Shown here piece after piece: positions 42,336 to 50,430 of a stretch of 64,000 nt of DNA (positions within the stretch are counted from its first letter, which is position 1; the number at the start of each line of letters is the position of its first letter). Both the position numbers and the translations under genes were made by a program. Source of the DNA: Pedobacter ghigonis. GTDB lineage: Bacteria > Bacteroidota > Bacteroidia > Sphingobacteriales > Sphingobacteriaceae. The stretch lies in NCBI RefSeq assembly GCF_903166585.1, contig NZ_CAESCM010000021.1:33215-97214 (forward strand), written 5' to 3'. The notes beneath the pieces are model-generated. The model made no database searches. It was not told the origin of the DNA and was given only the letters and a program-made list of their open reading frames with translations.

Positions 42336-44762
42336 ATGAAAAATCTATACTTAATTGCGATCCTTATCTGTGGGTTTATAATTACAGGTAAAGCTCAAAC
42401 CATTACCGGCAAGGTAATAGGCGAAACTGCACCGCTAAGTGGTGCCAATATTAAAGTGCAGGGGAAAAGTTCTGCGGTTACCACTGGTGCAGATGGTAGT
42501 TTCGAACTTGCGCTAACCGAAGGTTCACATCAGCTACAGGTAAGTTATGTAGGCTATGTTACCGTATTTCAAAAAGTAAATTTAGCTAAAGGGCAAACGG
42601 TTAATTTAATCATCAACTTAAGTCCAACGGCCAATATGCAGGAGGTGGTAGTGGTATCGGCACGTAAACCAACCAAAATAAGTGAGATACCGGGTACCGT
42701 TTGGGTGGTTGATGGTGCAAAAATACAGGAGCAGGTTAAGGCAGGTGTACCCTTTAAACAGGCTTTAGCCCAATTGATTCCGAGTTTAGATGCCGGACCC
42801 GAAGGCCGTACCAATTATGGCCAAAACCAGCGTGGCAGAGATGCATTGGTGATGATTGATGGTGTATCGCTTAACAGTACCCGTGGGGTAAGCCGCCAGT
42901 TCGAATCTATCGATCCCTTTAATATCGAAAGAATCGAGGTTTTATCAGGTGCCAGTGCCGTTTATGGTGGCGGTGCAACCGGTGGTATTGTCAACATCAT
43001 TACCAAAAAAGGACAGGATGGTCAGCCAGCTTTTACTACGCAGCTTGGTGTACGCAGTGGTTTGAAAGAAAAAAGCGATCACGATGTTCGCATTGCCCAG
43101 GCTATTTCAGGTGGCAGTAAAGATTGGAATGGCCGGATTGGTATTGCTTTCCAGAAAAACAACGCAGCTTATGGTGCCGATGGAAAGCAGATTTTTACCG
43201 ATATTACCCAAACCGATTTGCAGTACAACCAGTCTTTTGATTTCTTTGGAAGTACAGAATTTAAATTGACAGATTATCAAAAGTTAACGGTAAATGCGCA
43301 GTATTACAATTCGGGCTATCGTGGTGATAAAGACTTATTTTTAGGTACTAACTATGCTGGCTTATTGTCAAATGCATCGTTATTGGAGATGAGAAACGGT
43401 TATTCATCAGATGTTGATCCTAAAACAAGTCGTGCCAATATCAATGCCAATTATCAGGCCAGCGATATTTTAGGCGGACAAACCCTTTACGTGCAGGCGG
43501 CAGCCAGAAATGAACGGTTTAGCTTTCACCCATTTCCGGGAACAGCGGCCTTACCGGGAGTGCTTTACAGTGGCTCTTCCATCCAGAATACCAATTACAG
43601 TGCTTTAAAACTGGTGTTGAATAAAGACTGGAATAAATTAAACCTAACCTATGGTATTGATGCCGATAACGAGAATTTTAATGCACAGCAAGCGCTTTTC
43701 GATAGGGTAAAAGCAGCTACATCTGGCGGTTTAACCAATACCACAGTTGCTACTATTGCGCGTTATCCTAATTTTAGGGTAAATGGCTTATCGGGCTTTT
43801 TACAGGCACAATTTAAGCTGGCCGATTTCTTAACCCTATCTGGTGGTGTTCGTCAGCAACGCATGTTTGTTAAGGTTGGCGATTTTGTAGGCACGGCTGC
43901 TGCTGTACCTTTGGCTTATGGTGTAGGCCGTAGCGCTACTGCTATTGCGGGTGGAAGCAATCACTACGATGTTAATTTGCTTAATGGTGGTTTGGTATTT
44001 AAAATTAACACACCTCAACAAGCCTGGTTTAACTATTCGCAAGGATTTAACCTGGCCGATCCGGCAAAATATTATGGTCAGGGAACTTATACTTTAGCTG
44101 GCACCAACTGGAATTTAGGTAATTCTATCAACGTTGGCAGCTCTCCGTTAACGGGCATTAAAACCGATCAGTACGAGGCAGGTTACCGTTACCGCACTGG
44201 TGTATTTAACGGGCAGGTGGCTGCTTTTTATGCTTTATCAGATAAAAACGTGAAAACCAACAGCACTTTCAATATCGAGGTGTACGATGAACATGTAAGA
44301 AACCTTGGACTTGAAGGCTCGCTATCGCTTAACCTGAAAAATGGCTTCGAGGCTGGCGTAAATGGTATGTATATCAAAACCCAGAAACAAAATGCCGATG
44401 GTACCTGGTCATTGCAGGATGTAACGGTGGCTAGTCCATCTAAACTGGCTGGTTATTTAGGCTATAACGGAAAAGTATTTGGCTTAAAAGCACAGGTTTT
44501 CCACTCATTTGATTCAAAAGGTATTTCTACTAATTTAAAAGAATACGAATTAAAAGGATATACAACTGTTGATGTATTGGGATCAGTAAAAGTATTTACC
44601 GGAAGCTTATCAATCGGTGTGCAAAACCTGTTGAACAAAAATTACCAAACAGTTTGGAGTCAGCGTTCATCAATTTTGTATGCTGCCCTAGCTAAACCCG
44701 AAACCTTTTATTATGCTGGCCGTGGTCGTACCTACAATGTAACGTATACGCTTAATTATTAG
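42336..44762 (+). CDS. TonB-dependent siderophore receptor
   Basis: An 808-residue outer-membrane receptor for ferric siderophore uptake. The signal peptide is MKNLYLIAILICGFIITGKAQ. A carboxypeptidase-D-like domain follows (ITGKVIGETAPLSGANIKVQ), then the plug (EVVVVSARKPTKISEIPGTVWVVDG, GRDALVMIDGVSLNS, IERIEVLSGASAVYGGGATGGIVNIITKKG) and a 22-strand type barrel closing with RGRTYNVTYTLNY. The open frame extends upstream to a TTG at 42210, but the ATG at 42336 gives a normal signal peptide and follows the predicted promoter. Its divergence from the siderophore operon and the shared operator make it the cognate receptor. No exporter or periplasmic binding protein is in the window. Confidence 0.93.
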   Translation: MKNLYLIAILICGFIITGKAQTITGKVIGETAPLSGANIKVQGKSSAVTTGADGSFELALTEGSHQLQVSYVGYVTVFQKVNLAKGQTVNLIINLSPTANMQEVVVVSARKPTKISEIPGTVWVVDGAKIQEQVKAGVPFKQALAQLIPSLDAGPEGRTNYGQNQRGRDALVMIDGVSLNSTRGVSRQFESIDPFNIERIEVLSGASAVYGGGATGGIVNIITKKGQDGQPAFTTQLGVRSGLKEKSDHDVRIAQAISGGSKDWNGRIGIAFQKNNAAYGADGKQIFTDITQTDLQYNQSFDFFGSTEFKLTDYQKLTVNAQYYNSGYRGDKDLFLGTNYAGLLSNASLLEMRNGYSSDVDPKTSRANINANYQASDILGGQTLYVQAAARNERFSFHPFPGTAALPGVLYSGSSIQNTNYSALKLVLNKDWNKLNLTYGIDADNENFNAQQALFDRVKAATSGGLTNTTVATIARYPNFRVNGLSGFLQAQFKLADFLTLSGGVRQQRMFVKVGDFVGTAAAVPLAYGVGRSATAIAGGSNHYDVNLLNGGLVFKINTPQQAWFNYSQGFNLADPAKYYGQGTYTLAGTNWNLGNSINVGSSPLTGIKTDQYEAGYRYRTGVFNGQVAAFYALSDKNVKTNSTFNIEVYDEHVRNLGLEGSLSLNLKNGFEAGVNGMYIKTQKQNADGTWSLQDVTVASPSKLAGYLGYNGKVFGLKAQVFHSFDSKGISTNLKEYELKGYTTVDVLGSVKVFTGSLSIGVQNLLNKNYQTVWSQRSSILYAALAKPETFYYAGRGRTYNVTYTLNY

Positions 44763-44785
44763 GTTCAATAGATTGCTTTGTGATC

Positions 44786-44886
44786 CGTCATTCCCAACTT
44801 GATCCGATAACTATCGGATGGGAATCGTAATGCCTTAGCAAGGTTTTTTTAGTTGCATTAAGATTCCCGCCTGCGCGGGAATGACG
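44786..44886. repeat. Dispersed inverted repeat, CGTCATTCCC family, copy 2
   Basis: Ends CGTCATTCCC and GGGAATGACG enclose 81 bases. An inner ATTCCCGC/GCGGGAAT hairpin lies at the right end. CAACTTGATCCGATA near the left end is shared with the copy at 29727. Confidence 0.85.
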
Positions 44887-44927
44887 ACCCTCTAAACACT
44901 AAATGCACAATGTTGGGCATTTAGTGT

Positions 44928-46148
44928 TTACTTCCGCTTCAATTCAATCACCGTTACCTCCGGCCAGATTCCAATCCGACCGGAAAAGCCCAGGAAACCA
45001 AAGCCACGGTTTACATTTAAATACCTGCCGTTCTCGGTTTTAATACCTGCCCAGTGCTTATAACGGTATTTCACCGGACTCCATTTAATACCAAAAGCCT
45101 CGATCCCAAACTGCATGCCATGCGTATGGCCAGCTAATGAAAGTTGGATTTTTGAGGGATAATTTTTTACCTGTGCATCCCAATGCGAAGGATCGTGAGA
45201 GAGCAGAATTTTGAAATCATTGGCAGCAGTCTTGGCCAAAGCTTTATTTAAATCGCCCCGTTCGCCAAAACCAATTCCCCAGTTTTCTATCCCGGCCAGA
45301 ATAATTTTTTCACCGTTTTTATGCAGTTCTACATGCTCATCGAGCAATAATTTAAAGCCAAGTTCTTTATGGTAAGCTTTTAACTGATCGAGGTTTTTGA
45401 TCTTCTCCGTTTCGCTTGGCCATTTTACATAATCGCCATAATCATGATTACCCAAAACAGAAAACTGTCCGAATGGTGCTTTAATTTGAGAGAAATGACC
45501 AATGTAAGGTACAATCTCTGAGGAAATATTGTTGACCAAATCACCCGTAAATACAAACAAATCGCTTTTTTGCGCATTAATTAAATCAATGCCCTTTTGT
45601 ACAGCTTTAGGGTTGGTAAAGCTGCCGGCGTGTACATCCGAAATTTGCGTTAGAGTGAAACCATCGAAAGCTGGGGGTAGATCGTCGAAATACAAAGTAT
45701 GTTTAATTACCCGGTAAGCATATTTCCCCTGGGTAATGCCGTAGGCAAATAAGGCAATAGTTAAGCAAAACATTACAAAAGCAAAATCGACCCAATAATT
45801 GCTACGCGCCAAAAGGTGAAAACCGCCGCCGTTAAAGCTACCTGTAATCCCGAACAGAAAACGGTAAATATCGCCTAGCAGCAAGAAGATGGCAAAAACT
45901 ACTTCTGCTGTAAAAATGATCAGGAAAGTATGACTTACGATTTGAAAAAACCGGTTTATGCCTTGTATTCGCATTTGCTGGATGGCATAAAACAAGGCAA
46001 ATGTTAAGCCTACGATAAAAACCCAGAAGATAGGACTAAGCCAGGTAGATTGATTTAAGGTGCCCAAACCTGATAAAACGTATGCATTTAAGGCAAAAAA
46101 CATGAATGCTACAATTAAGAGCGGGATGAAATTGAGTTTTCTTTTCAT
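44928..46148 (-). CDS. Membrane-anchored metallophosphoesterase
   Basis: A 406-residue protein with four or so hydrophobic segments in the first 150 residues (LIVAFMFFALNAYVLSG, PIFWVFIVGLTFALFYAI, HTFLIIFTAEVVFAIFLL and FAFVMFCLTIALFAYGI) and a calcineurin-like phosphoesterase domain after them. Metal-binding motifs are ISDVHAGS, FTGDLVNN, VLGNHDYGDY, LLSHDPSHWD and LAGHTHGMQFG, all intact. This is the YkuE-type family; relatives hydrolyse phospholipid-linked or UDP-linked substrates, but the substrate here is not known. A TTG start at 46217 would add 23 residues; the ATG at 46148 is preferred. It is a monocistronic unit. Confidence 0.87.
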   Translation of the reverse strand: MKRKLNFIPLLIVAFMFFALNAYVLSGLGTLNQSTWLSPIFWVFIVGLTFALFYAIQQMRIQGINRFFQIVSHTFLIIFTAEVVFAIFLLLGDIYRFLFGITGSFNGGGFHLLARSNYWVDFAFVMFCLTIALFAYGITQGKYAYRVIKHTLYFDDLPPAFDGFTLTQISDVHAGSFTNPKAVQKGIDLINAQKSDLFVFTGDLVNNISSEIVPYIGHFSQIKAPFGQFSVLGNHDYGDYVKWPSETEKIKNLDQLKAYHKELGFKLLLDEHVELHKNGEKIILAGIENWGIGFGERGDLNKALAKTAANDFKILLSHDPSHWDAQVKNYPSKIQLSLAGHTHGMQFGIEAFGIKWSPVKYRYKHWAGIKTENGRYLNVNRGFGFLGFSGRIGIWPEVTVIELKRK

Positions 46149-46323
46149 TACAAATGGGTAAGAGGCATAAAGATAAATGTAGGGCTTAAACGCAGATAAA
46201 TTGCCTGCAGTTTGCAAGTTGGATTATTTTTACGCTTCTTTGATTAAAATGTATCTAAAAGGGGCAGGGCCCTGATTTTAAATAACGCGCTGCAGGTAGA
46301 AAACAAAACAGCCTGAATAGCGT

Positions 46324-46356
46324 ATTGTAATAATTTACTTTCTTTTATTAGCTTTG
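46324..46356 (+). promoter_or_regulatory. Predicted promoter of the Rrf2 regulator
   Basis: TAGCTTTG at 46349-46356 is a perfect TAnnTTTG -7 box, and ATTG at 46324-46327 sits 21 bases upstream as a possible -33 element. The ATG follows only 7 bases after the box, which predicts a nearly leaderless mRNA. Confidence 0.6.
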
Positions 46357-46363
46357 TGCGAAT

Positions 46364-46810
46364 ATGCTGTCGAAAAAAACAAAATACGCCATAAAGGCAC
46401 TTGTTGCTCTTGGTAAAAATTTAGATAAACCACCCATGCAGATCTCAAAAATTGCAGAGGAGGAGCATATCCCAAAAAAATTCCTGGAGCAAATTTTACT
46501 CGATTTACGTAACGCAGGTTTTTTATATAGTAAAAAAGGAGCCGGAGGTGGTTACAGTCTAAACAAAAAGCCCGAAGAAATTCTTTTGGTACACATCATG
46601 CGGGTTACCGATGGTCCAATTGCCATGGTGCCTTGTGCCAGCTTAAACTTCTATCACAAATGCGATGAATGCGAAGATGAAAAGACTTGCGGCATCAGAA
46701 GTGCATTTATTGATGTGAGAGATGCCACATTGAAGGTTTTAAGCGAAACCAGTATCGCCGATGTAATTAATCGTGAGGATACGCTAAAGCTGGCTATCGA
46801 AAAATTGTAA
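46364..46810 (+). CDS. Rrf2-family transcriptional regulator
   Basis: A 148-residue winged-helix regulator. The N-terminus MLSKKTKYAIKALVALGKN, the helix-turn-helix ISKIAEEEHIPKKFLEQILLDLRNAG and the wing LYSKKGAGGGYSLNK are typical of Rrf2 proteins (IscR, CymR, NsrR, RsrR). Cysteines at 91, 100, 103 and 109 (C-x8-C-x2-C-x5-C) resemble the cluster-binding loop, so an iron-sulfur or cysteine-status sensor is possible. Its position 650 bases before the sulfate reduction operon suggests that it controls that operon, as CymR does for cysteine metabolism in Firmicutes; this is inference. Confidence 0.88.
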   Translation: MLSKKTKYAIKALVALGKNLDKPPMQISKIAEEEHIPKKFLEQILLDLRNAGFLYSKKGAGGGYSLNKKPEEILLVHIMRVTDGPIAMVPCASLNFYHKCDECEDEKTCGIRSAFIDVRDATLKVLSETSIADVINREDTLKLAIEKL

Positions 46811-46838
46811 GAACTTATTTTAATCATAAAGATTTAAA

Positions 46839-46865
46839 GGTTGGTGTTTGCACCAGCCTTTTTTT
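46839..46865 (+). terminator. Intrinsic terminator of the Rrf2 gene
   Basis: GGTTGGTG pairs with CACCAGCC (one G-T pair) around TTTG, followed by seven T. It lies 28 bases after the stop codon. Confidence 0.85.
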
Positions 46866-46936
46866 ATTGATTTTTCTTTTCATTTAAAGATGATCTTTCC
46901 CCCTTTGAAGGGGGCAGGGGATGATTTTTTTGTCAA

Positions 46937-47123
46937 CTGATTGGTGTCCACACCAACCAGTTTTTTAGCACCTGTTTGGGTCTATTGGGGCATCTACCGA
47001 TAGGATACGGGGGCAGGGGATGATTTTTTCGTTGCCTGTTTCGTTCGGTGGGGACACCAACCGATAGGATAAAGGTGCCAGGTTATTTCTTGGTATCTAC
47101 TGGTTGGTGTCCACACCAACCAG
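46937..47123. repeat. Hairpin repeats between Rrf2 and the sulfite reductase operon
   Basis: Two near-identical 24-base palindromes lie at 46937-46960 and 47100-47123. In the second, 11-base arms CTGGTTGGTGT/ACACCAACCAG flank CC; the first differs by one base. GGCAGGGGATGATTTTTT also occurs twice here, at 46913 and 47013. The material resembles the preceding terminator stem and looks like decayed dispersed repeats. A regulatory role for the palindromes cannot be excluded. Confidence 0.6.
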
Positions 47124-47174
47124 CTTAGCTTCCGGCTATCTTCAAAAATAAATTACAACTAGCAACATTTTTTA

Positions 47175-47188
47175 GCAAACGATTGCGC
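47175..47188. promoter_or_regulatory. Possible LacI-type or related operator
   Basis: GCAAACGATTGCGC resembles the PUL operators but has GATT in place of GTTT. It stands about 95 bases upstream of the sulfur promoter element. A chance match is possible. Confidence 0.25.
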
Positions 47189-47270
47189 AGCCTATTGAAG
47201 GCGAAAAAACAAGAGAAAACTGTCGTTAAGGGTTTACAGATTAACACCGTACCGTAATTTTTTTCATAAA

Positions 47271-47305
47271 AAATTACGACTATTCCTATATACTTTATAT
47301 ATTTG
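47271..47305 (+). promoter_or_regulatory. Promoter/operator element of the sulfite reductase operon
   Basis: A 35-base element matches 57421-57455 in 32 positions. It includes ATTCCTATA and ends with the -7 box TATATTTG at 47298-47305. No TTTG or TTG lies at the -33 position, so transcription may need an activator; the conserved ATTCC segment is the likely binding site. The leader ORF starts 4 bases after the box. Confidence 0.75.
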
Positions 47306-47309
47306 ACGG

Positions 47310-47378
47310 ATGAACCTAAATTTTATACTTAATAGAGCCGCTATCCGGATGATGTGCTGTTGTTGTAAAACACGGTAA
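47310..47378 (+). CDS. Polycysteine leader peptide of the sulfite reductase operon
   Basis: A 22-codon ORF begins with ATG 4 bases after the -7 box, so its mRNA is expected to be leaderless or nearly so. It encodes MNLNFILNRAAIR, then MMCCCCKTR and a TAA. Four consecutive cysteine codons (TGC TGT TGT TGT at 47355-47366) are exceptional by chance. A shorter version could start at the paired ATGs at 47349 and 47352. Being upstream of cysteine biosynthesis genes and followed by an intrinsic terminator, it fits a leader peptide at which ribosomes stall when Cys-tRNA is scarce. Leaderless polycysteine ORFs acting as cysteine-responsive attenuators are known in mycobacteria. Expression here is inferred. 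Confidence 0.75.
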   Translation: MNLNFILNRAAIRMMCCCCKTR

Positions 47379-47444
47379 CAGGAGCCTATAGATAATTTAA
47401 GTATAAAATATTGGATGCTTCTCAGTAAAAGGGAAGCATTTTTT
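47320..47444 (+). promoter_or_regulatory. Predicted cysteine attenuator: long-range stem and regulated terminator
   Basis: ATTTTATACTTAA at 47320-47332, inside the leader ORF, is exactly complementary to TTAAGTATAAAAT at 47397-47409. The cysteine codons lie in the enclosed loop. Then ATGCTTCTC at 47415-47423 pairs with GGGAAGCAT at 47431-47439 (nine pairs, one G-U), followed by six T at 47439-47444, an intrinsic terminator 20 bases before the sulfite reductase ATG. A competing pairing, AGGAGC at 47380-47385 with GCTTCT at 47417-47422, could serve as antiterminator. A ribosome finishing at the TAA (47376-47378) would cover AGGAGC, while one stalled on the cysteines would leave it free. Confidence 0.65.
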
Positions 47445-47464
47445 GAATAAAGCTAACAACACAT

Positions 47465-49555
47465 ATGCAAACTTTCAGAACAGAACTCGAAAACAATATT
47501 GTCGAGCAGGACATTATCGATTTAGAGAATAAGATTAAAGCCTTTCGGGATGGTACAATCCACGACGAAAAGTTTAGGAGCCTGCGTTTAGCACGCGGTG
47601 TTTACGGACAAAGACAGCCGGGGGTGCAAATGATCCGGATTAAGCTGCCTTTTGGAAAGGTTACTTTTAAGCAGTTACTGCGCATTGCCGATATTGCTGA
47701 TGAGTATGGAAGTGGCAATTTACACTTAACCACCCGTCAGGATATCCAGTTGCACTATGTAAGTTTAGACCGCACACCAGAACTTTGGGCTAAATTAGAG
47801 CAGGATGATATTACCCTGCGTGAGGCTTGTGGTAACACGGTGCGTAATGTAACGGCATCGCCAAATTCGGGCATCGATAAAGATGAACCGTTTGATGTTT
47901 CGCCATACGCGCACGCTGTTTTTAAATACTTTTTGCGTAACCCAATCTGTCAGGAAATGGGCCGTAAAATTAAAATTTCATTCTCTTCGAGTGATAAGGA
48001 TACTGCATTTAGCTACATTCATGATTTAGGTTTCATTCCGAAAATTAACGAAGAGGGCGAACGTGGATTTAAAGTTTTATTTGCTGGTGGTTTAGGTGCA
48101 CAACCTTTCTTAGCCAGTGCCGTTCACGAATTTTTGCACGAAGATCAGATCATTCCCTTTACAGAGTCTGTGCTTCGCGTTTTCGACCGTTATGGCGAAC
48201 GTACCAACAGAAATAAAGCACGTTTAAAATACCTGGTTCAAAAATTAGGTTTAGACGAAGTTTTACGCCTGGTTGCCGAAGAGCGCATTGCCAATAAAGT
48301 AAAAAGCTATAAAATAGATTTAAATACAATCGCCGAGCCTGTTTTGCCAGCAGAGCAAGATTATCCGGCGGTAGAAATTTTAAACGAAACCCATTACAAG
48401 CACTGGTCGGCTACCAACGTGGTAGAACAGAAACAGACTGGTTTTTATTCGGTGTATGTAAAAGTACAGGTAGGCGATATTAAAACAGATAAAGCCAGGG
48501 CCTTTGTTGATGCCATCAGACCGTATGTCGCCGATGAAATCAGGGTTACACAAAATCAGGGTTTGTTATTAAAATATGTACGCAAAGAAGCTTTACCGGC
48601 TTTATATGCGGAGTTAAATAAAATTGGTTTTACCACTGCCGGTTTCGATAGTGTGGCCGATATTACCACTTGCCCGGGAACCGATACCTGTAATTTAGGT
48701 ATTGCCAACTCTATGACATTGGCCGAGGTGTTGGAAGATGTCATTTATACCGATTTCCCTGAATTGATCTATGAGAAAAACATCAAAATCAAGATCAGTG
48801 GTTGTATGAACTCTTGTGGCCAGCATGGTTTAGCCGAAATTGGTTTTCACGGTAGTTCGGTAAAGGCCGAAGGAAAAGTGGTTCCGGCGGTGCAGGTAAT
48901 GTTGGGTGGTGGTACCGTGGGTGATGGCGTTGGCCGTGTGGCAGAACGTGTAATCAAAGTTCCATCAAAAAGAGCAACCAGTGTTTTGCACTTCATTTTA
49001 AATGATTTTAAAGCCAATAACCTGGCTGATGAGAATTTTCACCAGTATTATGATAGAAAAGGTAAAGACCATTTTTATCAGTTATTAAAACCACTGGCCG
49101 ATTTAACTAATCTGCAAACCGAAGAATTTGTAGATTGGGGACACGTAGAACCTTTTGTTACTGCAATCGGTGTGGGTGAATGTGCTGGTGTAGTGATTGA
49201 TTTGGTTGCTACTCTATTGTTGGAAGCAGACGAGAAATTTGACTGGGCAAAGCAAAACTTAGAGAAAGGTGCTTATGCTGATGCCATTTACCATACCTAC
49301 AGTACGTTTGTAAGTGCTGCAAAATCGTTGTTGCTGGATAAAGGTGTAAACAGCAGTACCCAGGTTGGTGTGATTCGGGAGTTCGATAACCATTATGTTG
49401 AAACTGGCGAATTTAATCTGGCCACTAACTTTTCTGATTTGGTTCTTCAGATCAATAAAAATGAACCAAGTGCTGAATTTGCTCAAAAATATTTTGAACA
49501 AGCCAATCAGTTTTTAAATCAGATTAAAGAAAAAAGGGGCCTATTAGTAAAATGA
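47465..49555 (+). CDS. Assimilatory nitrite/sulfite reductase hemoprotein (siroheme, 4Fe-4S) with HEPN tail
   Basis: A 696-residue enzyme that reduces sulfite to sulfide with six electrons. Two ferredoxin-like halves are seen (KLPFGKVTFKQLLRIADIADEYGSGNLHLTTRQDIQLHYV and IRPYVADEIRVTQNQGLLLKYV). The cluster/siroheme ligands are in TTCPGTDTCNLGIANS and KISGCMNSCGQHGLAEIGFHG (C-x5-C and C-x3-C). From about residue 590 a HEPN-like helical domain follows (KGAYADAIYHTYSTFVSAAKSLLLDKGV), a usual addition in Bacteroidota. The electron donor subunit (CysJ-type) is not in the window. Context with cysH, cysD and cysN favours sulfite over nitrite as substrate. It is the first gene after the predicted attenuator. 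Confidence 0.93.
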   Translation: MQTFRTELENNIVEQDIIDLENKIKAFRDGTIHDEKFRSLRLARGVYGQRQPGVQMIRIKLPFGKVTFKQLLRIADIADEYGSGNLHLTTRQDIQLHYVSLDRTPELWAKLEQDDITLREACGNTVRNVTASPNSGIDKDEPFDVSPYAHAVFKYFLRNPICQEMGRKIKISFSSSDKDTAFSYIHDLGFIPKINEEGERGFKVLFAGGLGAQPFLASAVHEFLHEDQIIPFTESVLRVFDRYGERTNRNKARLKYLVQKLGLDEVLRLVAEERIANKVKSYKIDLNTIAEPVLPAEQDYPAVEILNETHYKHWSATNVVEQKQTGFYSVYVKVQVGDIKTDKARAFVDAIRPYVADEIRVTQNQGLLLKYVRKEALPALYAELNKIGFTTAGFDSVADITTCPGTDTCNLGIANSMTLAEVLEDVIYTDFPELIYEKNIKIKISGCMNSCGQHGLAEIGFHGSSVKAEGKVVPAVQVMLGGGTVGDGVGRVAERVIKVPSKRATSVLHFILNDFKANNLADENFHQYYDRKGKDHFYQLLKPLADLTNLQTEEFVDWGHVEPFVTAIGVGECAGVVIDLVATLLLEADEKFDWAKQNLEKGAYADAIYHTYSTFVSAAKSLLLDKGVNSSTQVGVIREFDNHYVETGEFNLATNFSDLVLQINKNEPSAEFAQKYFEQANQFLNQIKEKRGLLVK

Positions 49556-49659
49556 AATTTGAGATAATTGATGTGAGATTTGAGAACTGCAGACGCTAAA
49601 CGCCGTACGCCAAACAACTCTTCATCTAGTCATTCAAAATTCAATAATTAAAAAGAAAC

Positions 49660-50430
49660 ATGGTTAATCAAAATAAAGAATCAAAAATAACCCTTCTAGG
49701 CGCAGGTCCGGGCGATCCTGATTTGTTAACTTTAAAAGGGGTAAAAGCTTTACAGGCTGCAGATGTAGTATTGTATGATGCATTAACCAACGAAGCTTTA
49801 TTGGAGCATGCACCGGCAGAAGCCATTAAAGTATATGTGGGTAAACGTTCAGGAGAGCATTCTTATCCTCAGGATACCATCAATAAATTAATGATCGATT
49901 ACGCTTTAAACTATGGGCATGTAGTGCGGTTAAAAGGTGGTGATCCATTTGTGTTCGGCAGGGGGTACGAAGAGTTGGATTATGCTGCATCATATAGCAT
50001 TCCGGTAAGCGTTATTCCGGGTATTTCGAGTTCTATCGGCGTACCGGGTTTACAGCAGATTCCGGTTACGCACCGCGGCCTGAGCGAAAGTTTTTGGGTA
50101 ATTACCGGCACAACCACTTCTGGTGAAGTATCGGCCGATATTTATCAGGCAGCAACATCAAATGCTACCGTAGTGGTTTTAATGGGACTTAAAAAACTGT
50201 CGAAAATTGTCGAAATTTTTAAAGCTGCCGGAAAACACAATTTACCAACAGCCGTAGTGCAGAATGGTTCGGCAGAAGACGAAAAGCTTGTTGTTGGTGT
50301 GGTAGAAACCATAGAAAGTTTAGTACAATACGAAAATATTAAGGCTCCGGCATTGTTAATATTTGGAGAAGTTGTATCATTACATCCGTCATTTAAAAAC
50401 ATCATTAAACAATATGCAAGTATTGCCTAA
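49660..50430 (+). CDS. cobA: Uroporphyrinogen-III C-methyltransferase
   Basis: A 256-residue SAM-dependent methyltransferase that makes precorrin-2, the siroheme precursor, from uroporphyrinogen III. The family motifs are all present: LLGAGPGDPDLLTLKG at the N-terminus, VYVGKRSGEHSYPQ, VRLKGGDPFVFGRGYEEL (the G-G-D-P-F-x-F-G-R-G signature), VIPGISSSIGVPGLQQIPVTHRGLS and VLMGLKKL. It sits 104 bases after the sulfite reductase and overlaps the next gene by 17 bases. Siroheme is the cofactor of the upstream enzyme, so the grouping makes sense. The symbol sumT is also used for this function. Confidence 0.95.
   Translation: MVNQNKESKITLLGAGPGDPDLLTLKGVKALQAADVVLYDALTNEALLEHAPAEAIKVYVGKRSGEHSYPQDTINKLMIDYALNYGHVVRLKGGDPFVFGRGYEELDYAASYSIPVSVIPGISSSIGVPGLQQIPVTHRGLSESFWVITGTTTSGEVSADIYQAATSNATVVVLMGLKKLSKIVEIFKAAGKHNLPTAVVQNGSAEDEKLVVGVVETIESLVQYENIKAPALLIFGEVVSLHPSFKNIIKQYASIA

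Noticed and set aside
46937..47123. Palindromes as operators for the sulfite reductase operon
   Set aside because: They resemble the preceding terminator stem and dispersed repeats, and lie 150 to 360 bases from the promoter; no support for a specific regulator.
47310..47464. SAM or cobalamin riboswitch before the sulfite reductase gene
   Set aside because: None of the conserved core words of SAM-I or B12 riboswitches are seen; the Cys-codon ORF and terminator explain the leader better.
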